NCBI RefSeq assembly: GCF_902806265.1
Contig: NZ_CADCVZ010000015.1
Span: forward strand, 47,748-111,747
Source: an uncultured Sphingomonas sp.
GTDB taxonomy: Bacteria > Pseudomonadota > Alphaproteobacteria > Sphingomonadales > Sphingomonadaceae
Direction of reading: 5' to 3'
DNA: 64,000 bases
The notes under the pieces were generated by a model that did not search any database, was not told the origin of the DNA, and was given only the letters and a program-made list of their open reading frames with translations. The first letter of the stretch is position 1; each line of letters begins with the position of its first letter. The translations under genes and the position numbers were made by a program. This document shows, in pieces, positions 42,917 to 52,033 of the stretch.

Positions 42917-43255
42917 ATGAGCGAGCATCACGGAAGCTGCCACTGCGGGCGGGTTCGGTTGACCCTGCGCGATGAGCCGTCCGACGCCGGCGAATGCAAT
43001 TGCTCGATTTGTCGGCGCACGGCCGGGCTCTGGCACTATTGCGCCCCCGACGCCGTAACTGTGGAGGGAGAAGGCGTTTCGTACCAGCAGGGCGATCGCG
43101 CACTCGACCTGTGGCACTGCCAGACTTGTGGCTGCACGACGCACTGGACGCCGACCGATCCGGCTTACAGGCGCATGGCGGTAAACCTCAGGATGTTTGA
43201 CCCAGCGCTGCTGCGCGAGCTGCCGCGTCGCCTGATCGATGGCGCGAGCTACTAG
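42917..43255 (+). CDS. GFA family zinc-binding protein
   Basis: A 112-residue protein of the glutathione-dependent formaldehyde-activating (GFA)/CENP-V family. Zinc ligands are visible as CHCGRVRL (residues 8-15), CNCSICRRTAG and HCQTCGCTTHW. Despite the name, catalysis of formaldehyde-glutathione adduct formation is not shown for most members. The ATG at 42917 has AGGAGG upstream. The gene stands alone between two copies of a 29-bp dispersed repeat. Confidence 0.93.
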   Translation: MSEHHGSCHCGRVRLTLRDEPSDAGECNCSICRRTAGLWHYCAPDAVTVEGEGVSYQQGDRALDLWHCQTCGCTTHWTPTDPAYRRMAVNLRMFDPALLRELPRRLIDGASY

Positions 43256-43266
43256 CGCATTCTCTG

Positions 43267-43295
43267 TTGTCTGCTTTCCACCCATAGCCGACGTT
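43267..43295 (+). repeat. 29-bp dispersed repeat, copy B
   Basis: Reads TTGTCTGCTTTCCACCCATA then GCCGACGTT, 23 of 29 positions identical to copy A at 42785 and in the same orientation. It lies 11 bases after the GFA-family stop codon. Confidence 0.65.
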
Positions 43296-43315
43296 CGTGT
43301 ATCGCAGGCGCGGGC

Positions 43316-44317
43316 CTAGCTTCCGCCGATCACCGGCCGTCCCACGTCGCCCTGCCCGACCGTGCGGCCCGCCATCTCCAGCATGCGCTCGAGGGGCACG
43401 CGGGCGCGGTCCATGAGCTCAGGCGATAGCTCGATGCGCGGCTCGAGGTCGCGCAGGGCGACGTAGAGCTTCTCCAGCGTGTTGAGCGCCATGTAGGGGC
43501 ACATGTTGCAGTTGCAGTTGCCGTCGCCGCCGGGCACGCCGATGAAGGTCTTGTGCGGCGCGGCCTTCTCCATCTGGTGGATGATGTGCGGCTCGGTCGC
43601 GACCAGGATGGTGTCGCTGTCACTGCGGATGGCGAAGTCGAGGATCGCCTTGGTCGAGCCGACGAGCTCGGCATGGTCGACGATGTGCGGCGGGCATTCG
43701 GGATGGGCCGCGACCGGCGCGCCGGGGTGTTGCGCCTTGAGCTTCAGCAGCTCGGTTTCGGAAAACGCCTGGTGGACGATGCACACGCCCGGCCACAGCA
43801 GCATGTCGCGGCCGGTGCGGCGGGCGAGATAGCCGCCGAGGTGCCGGTCGGGGCCGAAGATGATCGGCTGCTCGGGCGGGATCTGCTGGAGGATGATGTC
43901 GGCCGAGGAGCTGGTGACGATGATGTCGCTCAATGCCTTCACCGCCGCCGAACAGTTGATGTAGGTCAGCGCGATATGGTCCGGGTGCGCCGCGCGGAAG
44001 GCGGCGAACTGGTCGGGCGGGCAGCTGTCCTCCAGGCTGCAGCCGGCGTCCATGTCGGGCAGGATCACCGTCTTTCCCGGTGACAGGATCTTGGCGGTCT
44101 CGGCCATGAAGCGCACGCCGCAAAAGGCGATCACGTCCGCGTCGGTGGCGGCGGCCTTGCGTGAGAGGTCGAGGCTGTCGCCGACGAAATCGGCGAGGTC
44201 CTGGATCTCCGGCTTCTGGTAGTAGTGCGCGAGGATGACGGCGTTGCGCTCGGTCTTGAGCCGCTTGATCTCGGCGAGGAGGTCAACGCCCCTCAGGTTG
44301 TGCACGGGTGCGGTCAT
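43316..44317 (-). CDS. nadA: Quinolinate synthase NadA
   Basis: Iron-sulfur enzyme that condenses iminoaspartate with dihydroxyacetone phosphate to quinolinate in NAD synthesis. It has 333 residues. The family segments [41 protein letters not shown] with Cys208, and the C-terminal CNCNMCPYM that supplies another cluster ligand are present. The ATG at 44317 ([10 protein letters not shown]) is preferred over the upstream in-frame ATG. The usual partners nadB and nadC are not in the window. Confidence 0.97.
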   Translation of the reverse strand: MTAPVHNLRGVDLLAEIKRLKTERNAVILAHYYQKPEIQDLADFVGDSLDLSRKAAATDADVIAFCGVRFMAETAKILSPGKTVILPDMDAGCSLEDSCPPDQFAAFRAAHPDHIALTYINCSAAVKALSDIIVTSSSADIILQQIPPEQPIIFGPDRHLGGYLARRTGRDMLLWPGVCIVHQAFSETELLKLKAQHPGAPVAAHPECPPHIVDHAELVGSTKAILDFAIRSDSDTILVATEPHIIHQMEKAAPHKTFIGVPGGDGNCNCNMCPYMALNTLEKLYVALRDLEPRIELSPELMDRARVPLERMLEMAGRTVGQGDVGRPVIGGS

Positions 44318-44357
44318 GCCTGCGTATATGTAGGTTGCGGCGTCCAAACGGAAGAGT

Positions 44358-45095
44358 TTAGCGACTTGCCGCGCGCTCCTCGAGCACGTCCGCAATGGAA
44401 CGGCTGACGTCCCAGCGCTCGCCGTCGCGTGGCTGGCCGTCCGTGGGGGCGCGCACCACCACCGTGACGTTGCCCAGCCCGGCGGCTTGGAGCGGCGCCT
44501 GCAGGTTGCGGGCGATCGCCTCGCGGCCAGCGCGGGTGGCGGCGGCGAGGTTCTCCGGCTTGGCCGCCTCGGCCGCCGCTTGCTGCCGCGCGCCGATGGC
44601 TACGCCCTGCCGCAGCTTCGTCTGCATGTCGCGGGTGATCAGTGGTCCGTCGTAGGCGACCACCTGTCGGCTTTCGTCGATGTTGGGCGTCTCGGGCGTG
44701 GCACCCGGCGCCCGGACGAGCAGGGTCCGGGTCCGCTCGTCCCATACATAATCGTCCAGGCCAAGGTCGCCCATGTTGACGAAGTAGGCCACCGACCAGG
44801 GCTGCCGCACCGCCATCTCGCCCTGGAGGATGTCGCCGATGCCGCCGCGGGTTTCGCGCTTGGTCGTCACCGTGCCGGAGAGGCGGTAGACCTGCAGCCG
44901 GTTGCGGTTCTCGCGCAGCGCGACGACCAGCCGGTCAAGGTCGCTTTCCTCGACCTGCTGCTGCACCTGCCGATCCTGGTGGCGGGCGAGGTAGTAGCCG
45001 AGGCCGATCAGCGCGGCGATGGCCAGCAAGCCCCAGAGCAGGTTTCGCACCCGGAGTCGGGAACGGCGGGGGCGGTCTATGCGAGTGGTTTCCAT
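44358..45095 (-). CDS. DUF4230 domain membrane-anchored protein
   Basis: A 245-residue protein with a basic N-terminus and one membrane helix ([19 protein letters not shown], residues 20-38), leaving the rest in the periplasm. The DUF4230 domain includes [33 protein letters not shown] and [20 protein letters not shown]. Function unknown. Its start lies inside the 3' end of the metallo-hydrolase gene (19-base overlap), so they are co-translated. Confidence 0.88.
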   Translation of the reverse strand: METTRIDRPRRSRLRVRNLLWGLLAIAALIGLGYYLARHQDRQVQQQVEESDLDRLVVALRENRNRLQVYRLSGTVTTKRETRGGIGDILQGEMAVRQPWSVAYFVNMGDLGLDDYVWDERTRTLLVRAPGATPETPNIDESRQVVAYDGPLITRDMQTKLRQGVAIGARQQAAAEAAKPENLAAATRAGREAIARNLQAPLQAAGLGNVTVVVRAPTDGQPRDGERWDVSRSIADVLEERAASR

Positions 45096-45928
45096 TGCTC
45101 GTTGTCGTGCTGAACGAGCCCGCGCTCCTGAAGGTCCAGCAAGTGGGCGAGTACGGAAGCGCCCGCGGCGGGGATCAGGCGCGGGTCCAATGCGGGGTAG
45201 GCGGCGGCGACGATCTGCTCGACCGTGCGGTCGCCTTCGTCCAGGCGGCGGCGGACCTGGGCCTCGCGCTGCAGCCGATGGTTCAGCATGCCGCGGACCA
45301 GCCGCTGCGGGTCGGTGACCGGGTCGCCATGTGCGGGGTAGTAGATGCGGTCGGCGCGGGTGCGGAGCTTGTCCAGGCTGCGCAGGTAGTCGCCCATGTG
45401 CCCGTCGGGCGGGATGACGACGCTGGTCGACCAGCCCATCACATGGTCGCCGCTGAACAGGGCGCCGCTGCCTTGGTCGGCGAAGCACAGGTGGTTGGAG
45501 GTGTGGCCGGGTGTCGCGATCGCGGTCAGGGTGCGGCCGTCCACGGCGATGCTCTCGCCGTCCGCCAGCACGCGGTCGGGGCGGTAGTCGCGATCGAATG
45601 CTTCCGCGCCCGGGCCGAGGTCGGCGAGCGGGAGGGCGCCGCAGCCGACCACCGGTGCCTCCGTTCGCTCGCGGAGGCTTGCTGCTGCCGGCGAATGGTC
45701 GCGGTGGGTGTGGGTGACCAGGATGGCCATGACGGGGCGGCCGGCGATGGCAGCCAGCAGTGCGTCGATGTGCGCGGCCTCGTCGGGGCCGGGGTCAATC
45801 ACCGCCAGCTCGCGGGTGCCGACCAGGTGCACCTGCGTGCCGGTCGCGGTGTAGGGCGATGGGTTGGGCGCGAGCAGGCGGGCGATGCCGGGCTCGGCCT
45901 CGATCAGCTGACCATAGGGCGCGTTCAT
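45077..45928 (-). CDS. MBL-fold metallo-hydrolase
   Basis: A 283-residue metallo-beta-lactamase-fold hydrolase. The zinc motif is THTHRDHSPAA; further metal ligands lie in ATPGHTSNHLCF, LFSGDHVMGW and YPAHGDPV. The C-terminal winged-helix-like part (VLAHLLDLQERGLVQHD) is typical of LACTB2-like members, some of which are ribonucleases; the substrate here is unknown. It overlaps the downstream DUF4230 gene and starts 14 bases after the glycosyltransferase gene. Confidence 0.92.
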   Translation of the reverse strand: MNAPYGQLIEAEPGIARLLAPNPSPYTATGTQVHLVGTRELAVIDPGPDEAAHIDALLAAIAGRPVMAILVTHTHRDHSPAAASLRERTEAPVVGCGALPLADLGPGAEAFDRDYRPDRVLADGESIAVDGRTLTAIATPGHTSNHLCFADQGSGALFSGDHVMGWSTSVVIPPDGHMGDYLRSLDKLRTRADRIYYPAHGDPVTDPQRLVRGMLNHRLQREAQVRRRLDEGDRTVEQIVAAAYPALDPRLIPAAGASVLAHLLDLQERGLVQHDNEQWKPLA

Positions 45929-45942
45929 GGGTGGAGCTTGCT

Positions 45943-47187
45943 TCAGGCCGCCGCGGCGAGCGGGGCCGGGCCGCTGCTGCCGAGCGCGGCTGCACGGCGG
46001 GCGAAAGCGGCCGGCAGCACTTCGCCGAACAGCACGTCCATGCTGTGCCTCCAGCTGAACTCGCCCGCGACATGCGCCCGGCCGCGGGCGCCGGTTCCGC
46101 GAGGATCGTCGCGCCAGACTTCAAGGATGTTGGCGGCCATCGCGTCGGGGTCGGCCACGGGCCCGAGCTTGCCCATGCCTGCAAACACCCGCTCGAGCAT
46201 CGCGCCTGCCGCTACTCCGACCACCGGCAGACCCGATGCCTGCGCCTCGATCACCGATACCCCGAAGGTCTCGTTGGGCATGGCGGAGACGTAGATGTCG
46301 CTGGACGCCAGCCAGCGGGCGAGGCTCGGGCGGTCGGTGACGAACCCCGGCGTGATGATCCGGGGATCGCCGAGCGCTTCGAACTGCTCGCGTTGCGGAC
46401 CCTGGCCGAGGATGACCAGCTTGGCGCCGAGGTCGGAGGGCAGGCGGCGAAAGGCTTCCACCACGAGGTCCGGCCGCTTTTCGATATCCAGCCGGCCGAC
46501 GTAGATCAGCAGCGGCTGGTTGTCGTCAAGGCCCAACTCGCGGCGCAGGTCCAGGTCGCGATTCTCCGGTCCGAACGCCTCCAACTCCACGCCGAGCGGC
46601 AGGATATGCACCGGATCAACGCCAAGCGAGCGGAGCATGTTGCCGCCCCCATGATCGGACAGGGCGTAGACCGCATCGAACTGCCGATAGAGCCGGCCGC
46701 AGTAGTTATAACAGAGCCGAGCCGCGGCGCCGCCCACGGCCGCTCCGAAGGTTTTGGAAAACGGCCGTCCGGCGTAGACGGTCGGGAAGTCGGTCATGTA
46801 GCCGGCCACCAGAACGGTATGCGGATGCCGCATGCGATGGGCGAGCGCGGCCCAGGGCAGGTTGTAAGCGTCCTGGCATTCGATCGCATCGGGCCGGAAG
46901 CGCTCAAGTGCCTCGCGCACGGCCGGGTTGCGGAGGAGCAGCCGGTAATTGGGGCTGAACGGCACGGCCGGCGACTTGATCCACACGGTGGTGGCGCGGC
47001 CGTCCGCCTCCACCCGGTCGCAATCGCCGGGCAGAATCAACAGGTGCCGATGCGGCGTGTTCTCCAGAATGTGCGCGCGCTTGGCCCGGAGATAGGTGCC
47101 GACGCCGCCGCCCACCGCCGACCAGCTCTGCGTCAGGTCGCAGTAGAGGCGCGCACCGCCTCGCGGTTCAAGCATGGGGCCGTGCAT
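45943..47187 (-). CDS. Glycosyltransferase family 4 (GT-B fold)
   Basis: A 414-residue cytoplasmic glycosyltransferase. The N-terminal donor-independent domain begins with GGVGTYLRAKRAHIL; the C-terminal GT-1 domain has LLIYVGRLDIEKRPDLVVEA, KLVILGQGP and the E-x7-E motif in PNETFGVSVIEAQASGLPVV. It is related to mannosyltransferases of the PimB type by layout, but the acceptor is unknown. It heads a minus-strand group with the metallo-hydrolase and DUF4230 genes. Confidence 0.9.
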   Translation of the reverse strand: MHGPMLEPRGGARLYCDLTQSWSAVGGGVGTYLRAKRAHILENTPHRHLLILPGDCDRVEADGRATTVWIKSPAVPFSPNYRLLLRNPAVREALERFRPDAIECQDAYNLPWAALAHRMRHPHTVLVAGYMTDFPTVYAGRPFSKTFGAAVGGAAARLCYNYCGRLYRQFDAVYALSDHGGGNMLRSLGVDPVHILPLGVELEAFGPENRDLDLRRELGLDDNQPLLIYVGRLDIEKRPDLVVEAFRRLPSDLGAKLVILGQGPQREQFEALGDPRIITPGFVTDRPSLARWLASSDIYVSAMPNETFGVSVIEAQASGLPVVGVAAGAMLERVFAGMGKLGPVADPDAMAANILEVWRDDPRGTGARGRAHVAGEFSWRHSMDVLFGEVLPAAFARRAAALGSSGPAPLAAAA

Positions 47188-47314
47188 GGGGTCACCGTCT
47201 AGCGGAACGGCCCGCCCGACGGCAAACTGTCGATGGAATTTACAAAAGCTTCCGACGCATACAGAGGGCTGCAGGCGAAAAGAGCCGAAAACTGCGGTTC
47301 CGATCTAGTTGGCA

Positions 47315-47414
47315 TGGAGGGTGCTTAGTAAGAGCGTCCACCTTGGTTCCCACACCAAGCTAGAAGGGACGGTGCCGCGGATCTGGTCCCCGCGCGCCGT
47401 CCCTTCTTTCTTTT
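47315..47414 (+). ncRNA. Candidate small RNA
   Basis: A plus-strand region without an open frame contains a small stem-loop (CTTGGT/ACCAAG, 47342-47359) followed at once by a very strong intrinsic terminator. Both neighbours lie on the minus strand, so the terminator does not serve a known gene. The 5' end is a guess; no convincing promoter was found. It resembles the end of a trans-acting sRNA. Confidence 0.42.
47362..47414 (+). terminator. Strong plus-strand intrinsic terminator beside grxD
   Basis: An 11-bp perfect outer stem AGAAGGGACGG/CCGTCCCTTCT with an inner CGCGG/CCGCG stem is followed by TTCTTTTG after a T-rich start. On the minus strand the hairpin is not followed by a T-run, so it is directional. 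Confidence 0.82.
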
Positions 47415-47416
47415 GC

Positions 47417-47731
47417 TCAGGCTTCGGCCGTGACCAGCTGCTGCAGCTCGCCGTTCTCGAACATCTCCATCATGATGTCGGAGCCGCCGACGAACTCGCC
47501 ATGCACGTAGAGCTGGGGTATGGTGGGCCAGTTCGAATAGGCCTTGATGCCTTGGCGAACCTCCTGGTCCTGCAGCACGTCCACCGTTTCGAACGGCACG
47601 CCGAGGCGGTCGAGGATCGCCACCGCCCGGCTGGAAAAGCCGCACTGCGGAAACAGGGCGGTGCCCTTCATGAAAAGCACCACGTCGTTGCTCTTGACGA
47701 GCTGGTCGATGCGGCTGGTTGCGTCGGTCAT
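47417..47731 (-). CDS. grxD: Monothiol glutaredoxin (Grx4/GrxD type)
   Basis: A 104-residue monothiol glutaredoxin. The active-site motif is CGFS at residues 30-33, with the glutathione-binding segments [19 protein letters not shown]. Such proteins carry [2Fe-2S] clusters and act with BolA in iron-sulfur transfer and iron sensing rather than in thiol reduction. It follows bolA by 12 bases and the DUF1476 gene, all on the minus strand, an arrangement common in alphaproteobacteria. Confidence 0.97.
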   Translation of the reverse strand: MTDATSRIDQLVKSNDVVLFMKGTALFPQCGFSSRAVAILDRLGVPFETVDVLQDQEVRQGIKAYSNWPTIPQLYVHGEFVGGSDIMMEMFENGELQQLVTAEA

Positions 47732-47743
47732 TCTTTTTCTCCG

Positions 47744-47974
47744 TCAGGGCACCGCGGTTTCGAGCTGCAGTGCATGAAGTTCGCCGCCCATGCGCCCGCC
47801 GAGCGCGGCATAGACCCGCTGGTGCTGGCGGACGCGCGGCAGTCCGGCGAAGCTCGCCGACACCACGCGCGCGGCATAATGATCGCCGTCGCCGGCGAGA
47901 TCGCGGATGGTCACCTCCGCGTCCGGGATGGCGGCGCGGATCAGCGCTTCGATATCTTGGGCGGCCATCGGCAT
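47744..47974 (-). CDS. bolA: BolA family protein
   Basis: A 76-residue BolA-fold protein that partners monothiol glutaredoxins. Key features: DAEVTIRDLAGDGDHYAARVVS and the conserved histidines, one in QHQRVYAALGGRMGGELHAL. The start at 47974 lies two bases after the DUF1476 stop codon; an ATG two codons later is an alternative. Confidence 0.95.
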   Translation of the reverse strand: MPMAAQDIEALIRAAIPDAEVTIRDLAGDGDHYAARVVSASFAGLPRVRQHQRVYAALGGRMGGELHALQLETAVP

Positions 47975-47976
47975 GG

Positions 47977-48300
47977 CTATTGCGTGTCCACCAGCTGGCG
48001 CTTGGCTTCGGCCGTCTTGAACCCAAGCTGCTCGCGGATTTGGGCGTCGTCGGCATCCACGCCGGCACCCGTCAGGTCGCCAAGCAGTTTGCGAATCACG
48101 TTCTCGTCACCGCCCTCCTCGAAGTCGGCGCGCACCACATCCATGGCGTAGGAGTCGGCCTCGGCCGGCGACAGGTTCATCAGCTTCGCCGCCCATAGCC
48201 CAAGCAGCTTGTTGCGCCGGGCGAGCAGGCGAAAGCGCATCTCCTCGTCATGCGCGAACTTGGTCTCGAAGGCGCGTTCGCGATCGTCAAAGGTGGTCAT
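47977..48300 (-). CDS. ATPase inhibitor subunit zeta (DUF1476)
   Basis: A 107-residue helical protein of the alphaproteobacterial F1F0-ATPase inhibitor zeta family. Diagnostic segments: FDDRERAFETKFAHDEEMRFR, RRNKLLGLWAA and YAMDVVRADFEEGGDENVIRKL. In Paracoccus the N-terminus blocks ATP hydrolysis by F1; here the role is inferred. ATG at 48300 has GTGAGG upstream. First gene of the DUF1476-bolA-grxD unit. Confidence 0.95.
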   Translation of the reverse strand: MTTFDDRERAFETKFAHDEEMRFRLLARRNKLLGLWAAKLMNLSPAEADSYAMDVVRADFEEGGDENVIRKLLGDLTGAGVDADDAQIREQLGFKTAEAKRQLVDTQ

Positions 48301-48363
48301 GGCCTCACCGTCCCCCTGTTCGTTCACCCGCAGATAGGGCGCGCCGGGGCGGCAGGCAACGTG

Positions 48364-48843
48364 TCAGCTGGGAAGGTCCGGACTTTGGTTGAGTCCGGCC
48401 GGGATGTCGAAGTGCAGCACCTCCTCGCGCGTGCCAAGCTTGTCGTACAAGGCTACGGCGGGCAGGTCGGGCGGGTCGGCCTGGACGAAGATGACCTAGG
48501 CGTTCGTGCTGCCGGCATAGTGTTGGAGCCAGCCGATGAGCGCGGTGGCGACGCCCTGCCGGCGGTGCGCTTCCTCGACCGCCAGGTCATAGATGTAGAG
48601 CTCGCTGCGCTCCCGCTCGAACTTCTTGAGCTCGTAGGCGGCCAGCGCTCCGACCGGCTCTTGGTTGAGCGTGGCGAGCAGAGCGACGAAGGTCGTGTCG
48701 GCCAACCGTTCTTCGATGTACACATCGCTCGGCGGCGCTGAACCGTAGTGCTCGGCGTCGTCGAAGGCGCGAGCGAACAGCCGGTTCATCGCCCGGAACG
48801 CCTCGAAGTCGCCGGGTGTGAGACGCCGGACTTCCAGGCTCAC
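48364..48843 (-). pseudogene. AAC(3)-I-type GNAT acetyltransferase interrupted by an in-frame amber codon
   Basis: The frame starts with GTG at 48843 and encodes a GNAT protein with close resemblance to aminoglycoside 3-N-acetyltransferase I: FRAMNRLFARAFDD, ALLATLNQEPVGALAAYEL, RSELYIYDLAVEEAHRRQGVATALIGWL. It meets TAG at 48496-48498. Beyond it the same frame continues as [21 protein letters not shown] and [13 protein letters not shown] to TGA at 48364, exactly the missing C-terminal part; the amber stands where the family usually has Tyr or a similar residue (AYVIYVQAD in AAC(3)-Ia). One base change would restore a 159-residue protein. The GTG overlaps the stop of the upstream oxidoreductase gene. 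Confidence 0.8.
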
Positions 48844-49838
48844 CCGATCTCCACCACCAGCTTGCCGATCACTTGGCGGGCGGCGATGGCGGCGATCGCC
48901 TCGCCCGCGCGCTCGAGCTGAAAAGTGGCGCTGACCTTGGGGCTGATCTTGCCGGCGTCCCATAGCTGGAACAGCTCGGCGACGTGGGCGGCGTTCGCTT
49001 GCGGGTCGCGCATGGCGAAGGCGCCCCAGAACACGCCGCACACGTCGCAGCTTTTGAGCAGGGTCAGGTTGAGCGGAAGCCGGGGAATCCCGGCGGGGAA
49101 GCCGACCACCAGGTAGCGGCCCTCCCAGGCGATGGCGCGCAGCGCCGGCTCGGCATAGTCGCCGCCCACCGGATCGTAGATGACGTCCGCTCCGGCGGGC
49201 CCGACCGCGGTCTTGAACTGGTCGGCGAGCGCTTTCTGGCCGTCGCGGTCAAAGGGGCCTCGTGGGTAGACGATGGCGTCGTCGGCACCGGCAGCGCGGG
49301 CAGCCTGCGCCTTGTCCTCGGACGAGACGGCGGCGATCACCCGGGCGCCACGAGCCTTGCCGAGCTCCACCGCGGCGAGGCCGACCCCGCCGGCTGCGCC
49401 CAGCACGAGCACGGCCTGCCCGGCTTGCAGGCGGCCGCGGTCCCATAGGGCATGGATGCTGGTCGCGTAGGTGAGCAGGAGCGCCGCGCCTTCGGTGAAG
49501 CTGCGCTCGGTGGGCAGTCGAAAGGCGCTGGCGGCGGGGATGGCGATCTGCTCCGACAGACCGCCGAAGCCCGGGACGGCGATGAGGCGGTCGCCTTCGC
49601 TCCAACCCTCAACGCCCTGGCCGACGCCGATCACCACACCACCGATCTCGCCCCCCGGCGCGAAGGGGCGGGGCGGCTTGAGCTGATACTTGTCCTCGAT
49701 GATCAGCACGTCGGGGTAGTTGATGGCCGCCGCGCGGACGCGGACCAGGAGCTGGCCGGGGCCGGGCTGCGGGTCGGGGAGGTCGGTAACCTGGAGGGTT
49801 TCGGGGCCACCGGGTGCGTGGCTCAAGAGTGCGCGCAC
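48840..49838 (-). CDS. NADPH:quinone oxidoreductase family protein (zinc-independent MDR)
   Basis: A 332-residue medium-chain dehydrogenase/reductase of the quinone-oxidoreductase branch. The N-terminal GroES-like domain has PGQLLVRVRAAAINYPDVL and PFAPGGEIGGVVIGVG; the NADPH-binding motif is VLVLGAAGGVGLAAVEL. No catalytic-zinc ligands are present. Its stop codon overlaps the GTG of the acetyltransferase gene. Function beyond quinone or enone reduction cannot be told. Confidence 0.9.
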   Translation of the reverse strand: MRALLSHAPGGPETLQVTDLPDPQPGPGQLLVRVRAAAINYPDVLIIEDKYQLKPPRPFAPGGEIGGVVIGVGQGVEGWSEGDRLIAVPGFGGLSEQIAIPAASAFRLPTERSFTEGAALLLTYATSIHALWDRGRLQAGQAVLVLGAAGGVGLAAVELGKARGARVIAAVSSEDKAQAARAAGADDAIVYPRGPFDRDGQKALADQFKTAVGPAGADVIYDPVGGDYAEPALRAIAWEGRYLVVGFPAGIPRLPLNLTLLKSCDVCGVFWGAFAMRDPQANAAHVAELFQLWDAGKISPKVSATFQLERAGEAIAAIAARQVIGKLVVEIG

Positions 49839-49850
49839 AATGCTCTCCTA

Positions 49851-49934
49851 CGTCATGCCGGACCTGATCCGGCATCCGCCTTCTTCGAGCCGGCCATGAA
49901 GGAAGGCGGACCCCGGCTCAAGGCCGGGGTGACG
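49851..49934. repeat. REP-like inverted repeat pair
   Basis: A left arm CGTCATGCCGGACCTGATCC-GGCATC and a right arm GACCCCGGCTCAAGGCCGGG-GTGACG lie 32 bases apart and are each imperfect palindromes, together forming a large inverted structure. It fills the gap between the oxidoreductase gene and the small lipoprotein gene, whose stop codon begins at 49936. Same family as the elements at 16778 and 58605. Confidence 0.75.
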
Positions 49935-49935
49935 A

Positions 49936-50214
49936 TTACTGCTGCCGCGCGCGATAGTCCGCCACCACCTGCGCCGCCGTCATGCCGTCGAAGGTCGTCC
50001 GGGCGAGTGCGGCCTTGTCGTCGTCGGCGAAGCGGCGGGTCCCGACGCTGGCGAGCGCGCGGTCGTAGTCGAGGCGGTCGCCCACGGGCAGGTCGGAGCG
50101 GGCCGCCTCCGTGGTCCGCTGAAAGGATTGCGGCGAAGAACCGTCGATCGCCGTCGCCTGTTCACCACCGTCGCAGCCCGCGAGCAGCAGCGCGAGGGCG
50201 GCGGGCCACCTCAC
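49936..50214 (-). CDS. Small hypothetical lipoprotein
   Basis: A 92-residue lipoprotein beginning [17 protein letters not shown] (lipobox LAGC, Cys14). The mature part is polar with a conserved-looking core [21 protein letters not shown] and a C-terminal helix [14 protein letters not shown]. The GTG start overlaps the scoB stop codon (GTGA), so it is coupled to scoAB. Function unknown. Confidence 0.65.
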   Translation of the reverse strand: MRWPAALALLLAGCDGGEQATAIDGSSPQSFQRTTEAARSDLPVGDRLDYDRALASVGTRRFADDDKAALARTTFDGMTAAQVVADYRARQQ

Positions 50215-50866
50215 TCGACGTAGTTGGCCGTGGTCTTCTCGCGCACTTCTTCCCGCGTCACCCCCGGCGCGAGTTCAATCAGCTTGAAGGGGGACTCGTG
50301 ATCGGGCCGCTGGAACACCGCAAGATCGGTGACGACCATGTCGACGACGTTCTTGCCGGTCAGCGGCAGGGTGCACTCAGGAATGAACTTGGGGTCGCCG
50401 TTTTTGGAGGTATGCTCCATCACCACGATGATCTTCTTGACGCCGGCGACCAGGTCCATGGCGCCGCCCATGCCCTTGATCATCTTGCCCGGGATCATCC
50501 AGTTGGCGATGTCGCCATCCTGGCTGACCTCCATCGCGCCGAGCACCGTCAGGTCGATGTGCCCGCCGCGGATCATGGCGAAGCTGTCGGCGGAGCTGAA
50601 GTAGCTGGACGAGGCGAGCTCGCTGATGGTCTGCTTGCCGGCGTTGATAAGGTCGGGGTCGACCTGGTCCTCGTAAGGAAAGGGGCCGATGCCGAGCATC
50701 CCGTTCTCGGATTGGAGCGTCACTTCCATGCCGACGGGAATGTTGTTCGCCACGAGCGTCGGGATGCCGATGCCGAGGTTGACGTAGAAGCCGTCGCGCA
50801 GCTCCTTGGCGGCCCGCGCGGCCATCTGGTCGCGGGTCCAGCCCTTGGTTTCAACGGCGGTTGCCA

Positions 50867-50867
<1 letters not shown>
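50211..50867 (-). CDS. scoB: 3-oxoacid CoA-transferase subunit B
   Basis: Small/beta subunit of succinyl-CoA:3-ketoacid CoA-transferase, 218 residues. The catalytic glutamate lies in [14 protein letters not shown]; other family segments are [34 protein letters not shown] and [11 protein letters not shown]. With ScoA it moves CoA from succinyl-CoA to acetoacetate in ketone-body use. Its ATG shares one base with the scoA stop codon (TGATG). Confidence 0.96.
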
Positions 50868-51574
<707 letters not shown>

Positions 51575-51583
51575 GCCGTCTTA

Positions 51584-51607
51584 GTACCCCGGCGAAGGCC
51601 GAGGTCC
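51584..51607 (+). repeat. Degenerate REP-like arm
   Basis: GTACCCCGGCGAAGGCCGAG-GTCC resembles the left arm of the REP-like elements and lies just upstream of scoA in the gap to the SCP2 gene. Single arm only. Confidence 0.45.
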
Positions 51608-51641
51608 AGTCCGAAAAGAACCGGCGTGAAGCGCGCGTTGA

Positions 51642-51944
51642 CTATCGCAGCTTGGCCAGCACGCCCTGCAGCTGCATGGCATTGCTCATGTCGCCTTCGA
51701 CCTTGAGCTTGCCCGTCATAAAGGCGGTCATGCCGTCGAGCTGGCCGCCGGCCATCGCCTGCCAGTCGGCCCAGCTGACCTTGATGGTGGTGTCCGCCGC
51801 GCCGTCGCTGCTTTCGCTCACCTGGTTGTTCTTGCCGTCAAGCAGCACCGAGCCCTCGTCGCCGCCGAAGTCGAGCTTGACGGTTTTGCCCGGCAGCCAG
51901 GCCTGGTTTTCCTGCATCTTGGCGACGAGTTCCTGCTTGGTCAT
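51642..51944 (-). CDS. SCP2 sterol-binding domain protein
   Basis: A 100-residue protein consisting of an SCP2-type lipid-binding domain: VKLDFGGDEGSVLLDG, then TTIKVSWADWQAMAGGQLDGMTAFMTGKLKVEGDMSNAMQLQ (region near residues 50-90). Bacterial members may bind fatty acyl groups; the ligand is unknown. ATG at 51944 has AGGAG upstream. Confidence 0.92.
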   Translation of the reverse strand: MTKQELVAKMQENQAWLPGKTVKLDFGGDEGSVLLDGKNNQVSESSDGAADTTIKVSWADWQAMAGGQLDGMTAFMTGKLKVEGDMSNAMQLQGVLAKLR

Positions 51945-52033
51945 GCGAATAGCTCCTTAAAAAACAATCTTGTCAGTAGCGGGCTAGCGGCGCGGCGCTT
52001 GGCGGGCAAGGGCGGGCGACCTATCTGCGGCGG

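Noticed and set aside
45095..46294. 399-codon plus-strand frame
   Set aside because: Antisense to the metallo-hydrolase and glycosyltransferase genes, whose motifs are clear on the other strand.
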